DNA of 64,000 nt. Source: Penium margaritaceum (taxonomy: Eukaryota > Streptophyta > Zygnematophyceae > Desmidiales > Peniaceae). Below the pieces are notes generated by a model that saw only the letters and a list, made by a program, of their open reading frames with translations, had not been told where the DNA came from and ran no database searches. The translations under genes and the position numbers were made by a program. The stretch covers positions 166,014 through 230,013 of the forward strand of contig SZWC01000530.1 in assembly GCA_023375785.1 (NCBI GenBank), written 5' to 3'. Below are positions 47,561-58,225 of the stretch, one piece after another. Positions within the stretch are counted from its first letter, which is position 1; each line of letters starts with the position of its first letter.

Positions 47561-48272
47561 CACTGACGAGGAGAAGGAGGAGATGGCAGGTGTGCCATAC
47601 CAGTCCTCTGTGGGGAGCATCATGTACGCCATGGTGGTGACGCGGCCCGACCTAGCCTTTGTGGAGGGCCAAGTGAGCCGCTACATTGCTGGCCCCGGGC
47701 CACTGCATTAGCAAGCGGTGAAGTGGATCCTCCGCTATCTCAAGGAGACAAAACAGTCTTGGCTTGTGTTTGGAGGAGGAGCGCACGACGACTCCCTCGA
47801 GTTGGTCGGTTACTCGGATGCTGACTGGGTTGGTAATGTGGATGACAGAAAATCTACGTCGAGGTACATGTTTGTGCTTGGTGGTGCAGCAATCTCATGG
47901 GAAAGCAGGAAGCAAGACTGTGTGACACTGTCTAGCACCGAAGCGGAGTATATTGCACTTGCAGAAGCCGCAAAGGAGGTGGTGTGGCTGCGGCGGCTGC
48001 TAAAGGAGATCTGTGTGTCGCAAACGAAGCCGACGGTCCTCAATGTCGACAACATGAGTGCGATCAGCCTGCCCCAGAACCCATTGCTGCACAGGAGGAC
48101 CAAGTACATCGAGATCCGACATCACTACGCACAGGACTTGGTGGCGAAGGGAGATGCAGCTATTGTGCATTGTGGCACTAAGCGCATGCTCGCCGACGCC
48201 ATGACCAAGACACAGCCCAAGGACAGGCATGATGCGAGCTGCATGGAGCTTGGTCTGCGCTGTGAGGCTTGA
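47561..48272 (+). pseudogene. copia B RNase H relic
   Basis: MAGVPYQSSVGSIMYAM, then the connection VSRYIAGPGPL, then YSDADWVGNVDDRKSTSRYM (first acidic box), STEAEYIALAEAAKEVVWL, VLNVDNMSAI and TKYIEIRHHYAQDLV with the KRMLADAMTKTQPKD end. 184 codons are open at 47718-48272. This is a good copia RNase H. It is a fossil because the rest is broken. Confidence 0.92.
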
Positions 48273-48325
48273 AATGCTCCAGGTTCCAAGGAAACTGCAT
48301 CAAGGCTGCGATACAAGGGGGGGAT

Positions 48326-49050
48326 TGTTGACATGGTGTGTCCCTTGCCATGAGTGCCGTTGATCATACTCCCTGTTTCGACCACTAAGGAGTGGTCGAA
48401 CACCTGATATGACTTTAGATTTGGATTCCTTGGATTTTTCCGTACAGGATTGAGCTTTGAATCGCTCAATTTGAGTGAGTATTCTGAAGGTTAGCCTAGC
48501 CCGAAAATCGGGTGTTGGGTGGGTCGAATCTGGTACCCGCCATGGGTGGCGGGATAATCCACCGCCAGTGATCCGAGTTCGTTCCTAATGTGCTCCAAAT
48601 GCACCAGGGGCATGAATGATGTAACTATAAGGACCTCCTTGACCAGGATGAAAATTTTCTTGACTTCTGGGTGAGGAAAGGCGCTCCGACGAAGACATCG
48701 TCGAAGCGCCTCCCGTTGCCTAGCAAGCAAGGCATGGTGGATGGCTCTACAAAGGGTTACTTTGACGGCCATAGCAGGGGCTCTACTGCTCCGTTTTGTG
48801 CATGCCTGGATGCGACGGAAAGCTTAGATCACAGGCTATAAGGATCTGATGTAATCTTACTATGCTAAGTAACAAAACGTATTTCGATTCATTTCTACTG
48901 AATGTGACGTGTTCTTCCCACTCCTATCCGTGATCCTTGTGTTCCACACTCTTCACCATTGGTGTCCATTGGCTACCCCAAACATTGGTAGCATGCATCA
49001 GTGAGAGCTAGGAATCCTTGAGGGTTTCTCCACATCCACTAGTGCCAACA
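48326..49050 (+). repeat. 3' LTR, copia family B
   Basis: 725 bp. Preceded by the polypurine run AAGGGGGGGAT and followed by GAACC, the right target duplication. Confidence 0.95.
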
Positions 49051-49923
49051 GAACCATGTCAAACTGGTTGAGAAGTTTGAGTGACTTCAATGTGATACCG
49101 TGTGTGTACTCTTGAATGCAAAGTTTCACTTTGGAGGGACTAATCACGAGCACCATATACTTTTCATCAACAAAAACTACGGAATTCGATAGCTTGTAAG
49201 TGAGGCTTATCTTTTGGGTAAAGCCAAGGCCAAAAGATGAATCATTCTCTCTGGTTTCAGCCAACATGTTCATAGGATTACTCGTTAGGTGTCCTTTTAG
49301 GTTTATTGTCATGTTGCTTCCAGTCTTCCAAGTAAAAAGGCTAGATGACAGCAAGCCAATTTTGTGGTAAATATAGAATCTTTATAGCAGATGCTGTGAC
49401 TCACATGATTTATCCACGCGGATCCAAATCTTATCTATGTATGAATTCAGAAAGCACCTTGCAGGCTTTTTCACTTCACTGTGTCAAAATTATTGACTAA
49501 AAGTACCGTACATGTTATTCAGTTCAGCACTTGTGATCAATTTGCTTCAATCATTGTGCCGCATGATTCTTGCATAGTATATGGTGTTGCCACCACTATG
49601 CAATTTTGATCATGCGTGCCGTCAAGAGGCGCCACGTTTAGTGGGAAATGACGACCAGCTAGTGTGGAGTGTGCTTCAATGAGAGAGGAGAGAAGAACTG
49701 AGAAGTTTGAGCTCGACAGAAATTCAACTTGCTTTACATACTCATCTAAAGACATGAATCCACATCCGTGATCCATCTTCCCCTCTAAGTGGTCCTCACT
49801 AACCTCACGCAAGGATGAGGAAACCTGCACTACGGCATTTTCCTTTCCCACGGCCGGGTCCATTGCCACCATCGTAGCCTTTTTCATGGAATTTTCCGTG
49901 GCCTGCTGCTCCACCATCCCCAT
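49051..49923 (-). pseudogene. gypsy gag/protease-like region
   Basis: Minus strand, directly right of copia B. Two open parts (about 118 and 128 codons) read VVFVDEKYMVLVISPSKVKL and ending SLKLLNQFDMVLL, and EHSTLAGRHFPLNVAPLD-like sequence. They lie where the gypsy protease and RT start should be. No active site was seen, so the call rests on position. Confidence 0.45.
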
Positions 49924-50139
49924 GAGGTGTTGTGGCTGTAGCCAATGTTACGACCTCCTGTTCATCACCAGCATATACTGGTCATCGACAGCATTTATTG
50001 CTCACTACGTCAAAGTGGTCAGGCTGCATATAGTTGTGGCAGAGTCCCTTGCAACTTTGTTTTTAAATGAGAATGCTCTGCCTAAAGTTCATCCTTGCTG
50101 TGGCCGCACTTGCTGTTGGGGGCCTTTTGCTTGCCAAAC

Positions 50140-51640
50140 TTAATCACTAGGGGTTTTGCATACTCCTTTTCCTAAGCCCCACCTCACTGCCCAACTATCT
50201 AGCCCCTTTAGTGTACATACACATATTGAAGCCTTACTCCGCACGTACGCTTGGCCGTGCATCCGAGTAGTGCTTTGGGTTTTCCAAATACAATTCACGT
50301 ATGTAGTCATGTAGTGCCCTCCAACTTGTCCAAGCCTGAAAAGTTGCTTGGTAGTCTCTTCCTTGAGCTTCTCGTTCGAAAGGCCATTACACAAGTACTC
50401 TAGCACCAAGCACTCTGGGTACTTGAAGGTGTGGATCTCATAACCCTTGATAAAGTTTTCGGCTTCCTCCATAAGTGTGGTGAATTCGCTCGAGTAGGAA
50501 TAGAGCGAGCTACCCAGCTTCTTGAATTCCTTGAGCAGGTGGAAGGCACGCTATCTCTCTTTTTGTCGGGTGTACTTCTTGTACGCGATAATGTAGAAAG
50601 CCTCCAACTACATGGCCTGCTACTCCAAGTGTAGCCGTTGCGGACTCAACGCCATTATCACATACTTCAAGGGCTTGTCTTCAAGTCATGTCATAGCAAG
50701 GCTGCCCCATTGACCGAGCGGAGCCTTGTCAATATGCATAATTTGCTTTGTAAAAGTTTAATCAGTCAGTCAACATCGTATCCTTTCAAAAGATCACCAC
50801 ACTACGGAGGAAGGAAGTCTTCATGACCAGCCCCAGTATCTTCAAGGCACGCAATTCCTCACTGTCAATAGTCCACTCCTCCATATGGTGTTGCACCTCT
50901 CCTGTTAATGCTCATTTTGAGTCATCCCGTCGCATCGGCGGCTGCCTTTAAAAGCAGCTGATGCTTGGAGAAAGTTACCTTTGCTGAAGCACTGTCAAGC
51001 TCATGGTCACGAGAATTTCCCGTGTGGCTGCTTACCATGCCTTTGCTGCTGTCGGTAACTTCTTACAATTCGGCGGGTTCCTTCTCCGTGTTAAGGGATT
51101 GGTTCAATTTTATCACACAACGATGGAGATGATCGTGATCCTCATCACCTTCACCATCATCGGCATCGTGTTCCTCGTCAGGATCCATATTTGGATGATC
51201 CTCTCCAAGTGCATCTTGCGTTGCATGGGACTTGCTCGCGTGCACGTAGACGTGCTCAGTGAGAACTTTTCAGCATCCGCACGCTTCTTGCTTTTACCAA
51301 TTTTAGCACAGGTTGCCTTTGTCCACACGGTTGCCGTTGCTTTGGCTACCGTGCTTTCAGTGATAGCTTCCAATATTTGGAGTCCGTTGTTGGTGTGTGA
51401 GAAAGCTGTCACCACATCACCCTTGTTGGGTTATATAGTAACCCTATTACAATCGCTTCGCGTGCCAAACGACGCTGAAGAAAATCGTGATTGGTGGATC
51501 GGTCATTTTCCTGGCATATCCACCAATCAGGGTGCGAGAAATTGTCAGACTGTATGCCCCCCCACGTCCGCGGACGTACAGGTGGGGTTGGCCCACAAGA
51601 AAAAAATCACGGACAATGACCTAGATGTCCGGACAGACCC
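50140..51640 (-). pseudogene. gypsy gag relic
   Basis: Minus strand at 50140-50472 reads EEAENFIKGYEIHTFKYPEC, and a helix-rich part with SNEKLKEETTKQLFRLGQ, resembling a retrotransposon gag. The N-terminal side (51063-51640) is acidic with an HPNMDPDEEHDADD stretch. The assignment rests on position and helical type, not on a clear motif. Confidence 0.45.
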
Positions 51641-51649
51641 CGGATAGTA

Positions 51650-53771
51650 CGGAATGACCAGTCCGACGCCAAGACAAAAGGGTAAGGACTGTACGTTGGG
51701 TTGGGTCCAGCCCCTCGAGTCCACTGGCGAGCAGAATTTGATGTTGTTTTTCCCCCTCTATGTCGCTCCTCCTTGGCCTCGCCCTGTCCTGTTTCACGGA
51801 ACTGGTCGTCATGGCAAACTCTTTAGACTCGTGAACCCGGCTTCAAACAGGGTTAACATGCAAATGAAAGAAAAGAAATTCAACCAAAGTTATAGAAGAA
51901 GGTAAATAAATTTAATTCTACCTATAATTACGTCATCTTATTTCTATAACATAAGGAAACATCCAAAATTCATCCAAATTTTTCGAAGATCATTTTTTTT
52001 GTGAAGTTCATAATAGACGTGTGAAACTAGCATGTTCACAATAAAAGAACATATTCATCTCATATAAGTGAATTCATCACCAGATAGAAATATATTCATA
52101 AAAAATACCGAGAAGAAATGCCTTTAGAGGTTTTTCTTCAATATGATGGTGAATTGTTATACATAATAGTGTATCGTCAAGTGCATTCGGTCAATTTTTG
52201 GTTTTGTCTTTTTTTCTTTTACATCCACACAAGCTGGAATAAATCCAGCATATCTTGAAGTAATTTAGGAAGAGTTGGCCCAAACCATACACAATGTTTA
52301 AGAGCACACATGGGCGAACCAAAAAAAATAGTTTGAACGAATGCGGGTGACAGTTTGGCAGTCCATTTACAACCAGTTTTGGCTTCCACGGACGAGGTAA
52401 AGTCTCATGGAAAGCATTCCATTATGTGGTCCTGAATGCGGGCAGTTATTTAGCCTCTTAAGAGATACTAATATGAATACTTTTGCTCGGTTACTATGTA
52501 ACCCTATGCACGCTTTGTGTGCAACACCTGCCTCTTGTTTTTCTTGGATGTGTCGGAAATCGCTTCTCGACTGTCCATGACCGGGCACGCAGCTCTCACA
52601 GGAGTGGGAGCCTGAGGATTTGCAAGCAACGACGGTTTTGACTGACGGTGCGCTTTGGGTCGCCACACAGAATTTGAGAGGTCACATGAGCAGAAGCACA
52701 ACACAATGTAGGAGGGGAACATTGGATGGAAATGAAGTCGTTTTGAGTCAGTTAATGGACACGTACATGATTTGACAAATTATAGTGATTTTCAAAATCT
52801 TTACAACTCACAAAACCATGCACAATCCGGAGCAGCGTAGCACCTGCTATGCTCTCCCATGTGCATCGTTGCAACTCAGCTGTCTGTGACACCACCAGTG
52901 TGAGTGACGGGCGTCCGAAGCGCTCTGGTCGCCCATGAAGCATCATGTCGCCTTTCAGAGGAACCCATGGCTCCAATGAACCATGGGATATTGTTCTAAC
53001 ATCTCCCAAGGGGTGCCTTGGCCTTGGTCTGCGTGCTGGGAGTCCAATGCCTCACCGTCAAACCCATTTTTTTGGCGGACGAGTGGTCAGCCGACCAAAC
53101 CCAGCTGGCTGCACCACCCAACTTTGACAAGCCATTTCTTCCTCATTTCTAGGCCAATTGCTGCAATTACACTTTTGTTGGATCCAACACATCTCCTAAT
53201 TTAAGGAGATACTCTCAGATCATAATTACACACACCATGCTAAGGTCTTTCCCAAAAGACGATGATTCAGCCACATGGTTGGGACTCTACCACATGGAAA
53301 AATGGCCGGCCTCAAGTGCCGCCTCGTCATTAGCCATGGCCACGGGCTGTTTTTCCCTGTGCCATGCTCTAGACCTCTAGCCTTGAACCTGCATGTCTTC
53401 TCCTCTGCCAGCCAGCTTATCGCGTCTCCTTCATCACGAGCACTGCTTCGTTGATGATGTTGATGTTGCTAGTGCGCTCAGATGATGCAGGTCATATGTG
53501 TGTGGTGCTGCACAAGTGCAGCACTCATGCCCACTCGCGCATGTGTGAGCTGGCATCTTGATACTGAAGAGATGTCAGCCACCACACCACTCACACAACG
53601 GCATGATGAGGGGCACTCATCACGACAGGATGGACGGGCACTTGCTATGCTGCCGAGACTTGCAACTCGCACGTATACCTTGTGTGATTGTAGCTCACAA
53701 TATTGAATAGGGGTCCTTCTTTCTCGTTGGAATTACCCTCACAACTGGTGAAGCATCTAGAATGTTTACTT
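51650..53771. other. unassigned DNA
   Basis: No gene recognised. Poly-T/A runs near 52210 and 52321. A minus-strand frame of 85 codons (52752-53009) and others have no known match. The 5' LTR of the gypsy element should lie left of about 52500, but was not identified. Confidence 0.4.
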
Positions 53772-53955
53772 GTGTTTTTCTAGGCTTTCGCCGATGGCCC
53801 AACCACACGGTAAAATGTTTTTTTTCCTAGGCCACCACAATCGGCATAACCATGTATTAGAAAAATATTTTTCTTCTACACCACCACAGTCGGCATAACC
53901 AGGTAGGATTCAAAGTTACTCTTCCTAAGCCATCACTCATGGCATAAGGTAGATT
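53772..53955. repeat. degenerate ~50-bp tandem repeat, about four units
   Basis: Units share a T-rich start, then CTAGGCCACCAC (or variants), then TCGGCATAACCA. Recognisable starts are near 53775, 53818, 53869 and 53921. The identity between units is low. Confidence 0.55.
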
Positions 53956-54754
53956 CTAGAATGCAGGGAGGGGAAAAAAGACAAGGAGAAGAGTTGAAGA
54001 GGTGTGATTATCGCTGACAAAAGAAGGAAGAGAGCGCTGATAGCAACTCTGAACAGGACTTGTGACTTCCTTAGTATCTTCCTCCCAACCTTCTCTCTTC
54101 TTCTTGCATTCTTTTTGACCTTGGTCTCTTCTTCATGTTGGTTGGTGCCTCTCGCGCCTCTTAACAACACATCTCTTGAGGTGGCGGCATTCGAGAAGCC
54201 ACCAAAAATATTCAACTTGTTGCCTTCCTGTTTGTTGGAGTACTCTCAGGTCGTGAGAGTCAATTTTCATGAGAATGAACATCGTCCCAATTCTTGGTTG
54301 AAGGAGGGAGGAGGGAATCTTGAACCGACACGGAAAATCAGTGGTTTGGGAGCAGGCACTTCCCACCCTATCCACCAAAAATACATTTAGATCCCTAGGG
54401 GAGAGGAGCATCGAGGAGGAGTTGAGAGAATGAAATAGAGCTACTAATGAGCATTCCAACACAGTTTTTGGTGCTTAAAACGGTTGAGTTCTAAGGTTCT
54501 ATCCTCCATTTTGAGACTCTGGAGGCCCCTTAATGTTTTTACCTTGTCCCATTGTTCAAAGGCCTTGACAACGGAGGTATTATACCAAACTCGTAAGTTC
54601 ACATAAGTTTTATGCGTATGAAACTTGAAGTTTGAAATGAATAAACTTGAATTTCCTTCTTGATGCCTTGGCACAAAATTGTCCCGTGCGAGGCAATTTC
54701 CAGCGACTTTGCATCATTTTTATTAGATCTCTTCCTCTCTTGCTTGCACCTATC
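53956..54754. other. unassigned DNA
   Basis: A plus-strand frame of 128 codons at 54004-54390 begins with a hydrophobic stretch (LSIFLPTFSLLLAFFLTLV), as a chance or a membrane segment. No family recognised. Confidence 0.35.
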
Positions 54755-55065
54755 TCTCATCCTTGCTTGCTCTCACTGGTGAGGAGTGCAAGCCAGTGCT
54801 TGGACACAAGGCTATGGGCCTTGTCTGGAGGCCCTCGTGGCTTCTCAGTTGCCGTTCAAGCCACCAGCTCGATCAGTGGTTAGTGGCTAGCTGGCGGATG
54901 GCCAGCCCGTCCCCTGACCGGCCATCAGCCATCCAGCAGGCCAGCCACCAGCCAATTGGCGCCCAACGAGTGGCTGGCCACCGGCCAGCCCTCACTTTAG
55001 CAAGGGGTGGATGCAACTCACCCCCTCGCTTTTGCGAGGTGGGAGGACGGAGCCAGCCGCTACAT
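54755..55065 (+). repeat. dispersed ~330-bp repeat, copy 3
   Basis: Colinear with 30370-30705 and 38870-39165. It has CCTTGCTTGCTCTCACTGG at the start and CGCTTTTGCGAGGTGGGAGG before GCTACATACG at the end. Confidence 0.7.
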
Positions 55066-55877
55066 ACGTTGTACTTCCCAAAACATTCAGCATGATAAAA
55101 CATGCACAAAATTTGGGATTAACACATTAGGGAGCCTATGTATCTCAAAATCATCCAAATAACTTATTAAGGGATACATTCCCATCTTTCCCCTTTTTGG
55201 CACAATTTGACAACTGTGACCCTAGTTTTGAAAAACAGTTGCAGAGAACGATTCAAGTCGCTCTCCGCAGCCGGTCATCATGGAGTCTGCAGACAATGCA
55301 ATTCATACTCGCTCTTCAACCTAGGATGCACGAGGGGAGAGGGAAAGGGCATCAGGTCATTACCTTGTGAAGAAAGTTACGTGAGAGGTCACAGGTTGTG
55401 GAAGTGAGTGGAGATAATGACAAGAGGGGGAGGTTTAACCATTGTCAAGCAACAAGCAAGCTTGCCACAAGCGAGCTTGCAGCACTCGCTCATAACTCCA
55501 AGCCAACGGAGTTGACCCTGGACCCTGAGTTTTCTAGTTTACCCAGGTCTTTCTGTCGAAGATAATCCGGCAGCATCCACTCATGCATGAACAAGAGCCA
55601 GGAGGTCAGCATCAGTATCCGTGTATTCACAAAACATCACTCCCTCTTGACCCCATGAAAATCAAGTCCATACAGATGCGGATGAGGTATGTTTTAAGTG
55701 CAGAGAAGGGTGACGCAGGATCATGACACACTCAATACATATGATAAACAGCAACCACATCAGACAGCATCGTGGAGAAATTAGGGAGAGACCAACAGCA
55801 TATACAATACACTCAAACTGGTGCATACGATACAACTTGTCAGAACACAGACCGCGAAGAATAGGATGGCCAGATGA
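55066..55877. other. unassigned DNA
   Basis: No gene or repeat array recognised. Confidence 0.45.
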
Positions 55878-56387
55878 CTACAGCGACACTCTGTTGATGC
55901 CACGAGAGGAAATGAATTCCATGCCTTGATCATTCAAGGCAATGAAAGACAACAACCTGACCTCAAGCGTAGGTACAAAGAGGACATCAAGTAAGAAGAC
56001 GTCACCCAATGGACCAAAAACACACACAACACCAATGCCCTGGACTCCCAACATCTTGCCAGAGCCAGTACGGAGAAAGCAGAATTCACCAACATGCTCC
56101 AACGTGACAAACGCGGCATGAGTGGTTCCAGAGTTTATGGTCCTGAATTCACTTGACAAACAAGATGGGACAGTCACATGACACGGGGTGAAACTGAAAA
56201 AAAATCCAGGAGAGCGCTCAGCACATCCAAAAGTCACAGCAAGAATAAGAGGTAGGGTAAACGACTGACAATGCTCAATCCAATCCAATGCACCAGACGA
56301 AACACCCAAGAGGGATCCATCTGAAAAACAACAGTGACCCCAAACATCGTCAGCTAAACACATACAAGAGGGACATTGAGAGGCCAT
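55878..56387 (-). mobile_element. copia gag-protease fragment (family E, fossil)
   Basis: A 169-codon minus-strand frame. The C-terminal 90 residues match the copia protease layout: a INSGTTHAAFVTL-type segment (normal D-S-G-A-T-x-H), then VFLLDVLFVPTLEVRLLSFIAL (normal L-x-D-V-L-Y-V-P-x-L-x-x-N-L-L-S-V) and GMEFISSR. No LTR was found nearby. The region up to about 56887 may be its gag part. It differs from families A-D. Confidence 0.65.
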
Positions 56388-56900
56388 TGCTGAATAGAGG
56401 AAAGGAAAGATGAAGAAGACATGCCTGAATTATGTCAAAATGATATAGGAGATATAGAGGGCCCAGAGGTGAAAATGGAGAAGAGATGGACAAAGCTACC
56501 AACTGGAGCCATGCTGAAGGGGCATAGGAAGGTGAGGACGGTCCGTAGATGGTGGGTAGAATGGTGTTGGCATCCATCGCCACCTCGAATGAGGTACAAG
56601 GACCGTTGATGTCATGGGCATGGGCACTGGAGCAGCCAAAGGCATGATGATGGTGGTATCCCATCACATGGGGTCGGACTCCCACGCGCAAGGGTGTCGA
56701 CCAAATAGAAGAGATAAAAAGAGAAGGAAAGGGCAAGAACTGCGATAGGTCCCCAAGGATTGGTCTCCAGTGGCAGTGGGACAAAGCCCTGGTGCCGGGG
56801 CCTCGACCAAGAATGAAATGTTACAAAAATGAAATTGATAAGATAAAACAGCACTAAAGTAGAGTACCTAAAGTTGGACAAATGCACACCCGGTGGGTGA
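56388..56900 (-). other. possible gag part of the copia fragment
   Basis: Minus-strand frames at 56350-56784 and 56612-56887 are continuous with the fragment, hydrophobic and His/Pro-rich. No zinc knuckle was recognised. Confidence 0.3.
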
Positions 56901-56980
56901 GCTCATTGATCGACAAGCTTTTCAATCGACAGGCTCGTTGATGGACGAGCTCGTCGGCCGATGAGCCTGTCAACTGACAG
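56901..56980. repeat. 16-bp tandem repeat, five units
   Basis: Five adjacent 16-bp units: GCTCATTGATCGACAA, GCTTTTCAATCGACAG, GCTCGTTGATGGACGA, GCTCGTCGGCCGATGA and GCCTGTCAACTGACAG. Period is exact, sequence is loose. Confidence 0.75.
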
Positions 56981-57059
56981 AGAAAAGAATGCGGAGAATT
57001 ATGAAGCAGCTTCTTGCCAGCTGCTGCTATCTTAGCTGCTGCACCTGTTTCTCTCATAG

Positions 57060-57334
57060 CGGACCCACTGCTGCTTGAAAAACAAGCTTCCTTCTGCTAC
57101 TGCTGTTTCTTGTACAACAAGCTCGTTGCCTTTTCTGCCAATGCTACTGATACTGCTTTGTTGCTGATGTTCGTGTAGCTGATGCAGCTGCTAATTTTGA
57201 TGCTAGTGTGGCTGATGTAGTAGTAGCTGCTTCTGCTGCTGTTGTTGCTGATTTTGGTGCTCCTAATGCTACTATTGTTGCTACAGCAGCAGCTGTTGAA
57301 GCTGCTGCTACTGTTCTGTTGCTATTGCTAGTAT

Positions 57335-57383
<49 letters not shown>

Positions 57384-57472
57384 AGTGCGGCTGATGCAAC
57401 AGCAGCTAATGTACTACTATTGCTACTGGTCAACACGACGACCCTATGCAGCAATTTTGTCTTTGTCGTACC

Positions 57473-57503
<31 letters not shown>

Positions 57504-57560
57504 ACTACTGATCTGGTGCTATTGTTGTTGCCAGTTGCTTCTCCTCCTACAATGAGGGTA
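57060..57560. repeat. CTG/GCT trinucleotide-rich tract
   Basis: Perfect (CTG)n at about 57332-57382 and again near 57475-57502, inside a longer imperfect GCT-rich region. Plus-strand frames here (57208-57662) encode only Ala or Leu runs and are by-products. Confidence 0.88.
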
Positions 57561-58225
57561 ACTGAATACAGCTGCTATGGTTCCTTCAAATGCTGCCACT
57601 GTTGTGGCAACCTAAGACACCGCAACTCCCACTTCATGTTACTGCAAAGAAGGCCACTGTAGTGAGGGAAATTGTAAAAGAAAATTGGCAGAATTCTGTC
57701 TCTGACTCTGCCGGAGGACTCCGTGATGTGAGCCCTTAGCTCAGGGCCTCCACATTTCCAGGACCTGTACGTCCTACCCAGAATAGCCCAACTTATCCTG
57801 AATGCTTATGTTTCCTCTGTTGCATATTGTATGGTTGGATCAAGAGGTCGTGTCTCTCCACTACTCTAACACCATGAGGGAATGAGAGAACCGTCTTAGC
57901 AAAATTTTATGTGAGAGATCACACTCTGTTGAACACGGCGTAACACACACTGCTTGGATTAGTGGAGAGACGGCAAAGATGTATGAAAGAAAAGAAGTGG
58001 AAGAAAACTAAAACAAGTGTGAGGATATAGTCTCACCCACATGCGTCGGTCAAAACGCACAAGTCCCACCAACCAGGGAAAAATAGAACAACCCACCTAC
58101 AAGGTCCAAAACAGTAGTTGGGTTGATTCCGACATGCGTACGGGCTCCTTGGTTATCTGGATGACAAGCTGAAAGAAGCACCAGGTGCACAAACAGAAAC
58201 TCTATGCAATTGGATCGTGAACTAT
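57561..58225. other. unassigned DNA
   Basis: No gene recognised. The right end touches the copia A LTR. Confidence 0.45.

Larger units (their letters stand above)
43322..49050 (+). mobile_element. Ty1/copia LTR retrotransposon, family B (fossil, structurally complete)
   Basis: Two LTRs (43322-44047 and 48326-49050, 726 and 725 bp), a primer site, gag, protease, integrase, RT, RNase H, and a polypurine tract (48315-48325). LTRs begin TGTTGACATGG and end CCAACA or CCATCA. Target duplication GAATC versus GAACC. LTRs are about 90% alike by eye. It is nested in the gypsy element and so younger. The coding region has fewer breaks than family A copy 1 (several), with the best preserved pol of the window. 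Confidence 0.95.
41080..51650 (-). mobile_element. Ty3/gypsy LTR retrotransposon (fossil), split by copia B
   Basis: Minus-strand order: gag-like part (about 51600-50140), a gag/protease-like region (49923-49051), then the nested copia element 43322-49050, then reverse transcriptase (about 43310-42500), RNase H (about 42480-41900) and integrase (41730-41080). RT before integrase marks the gypsy superfamily. The coding region is heavily broken. LTRs and target duplications were not located, so the ends are approximate. Confidence 0.75.

Noticed and set aside
51003-51647. 214-codon plus-strand frame with hydrophobic stretches, possible membrane protein
   Set aside because: It is antisense to the gypsy gag-like region, whose acidic and lysine-rich codons give hydrophobic codons on the other strand.
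57208-57662. Poly-Ala and poly-Leu frames
   Set aside because: By-products of the CTG/GCT tract.
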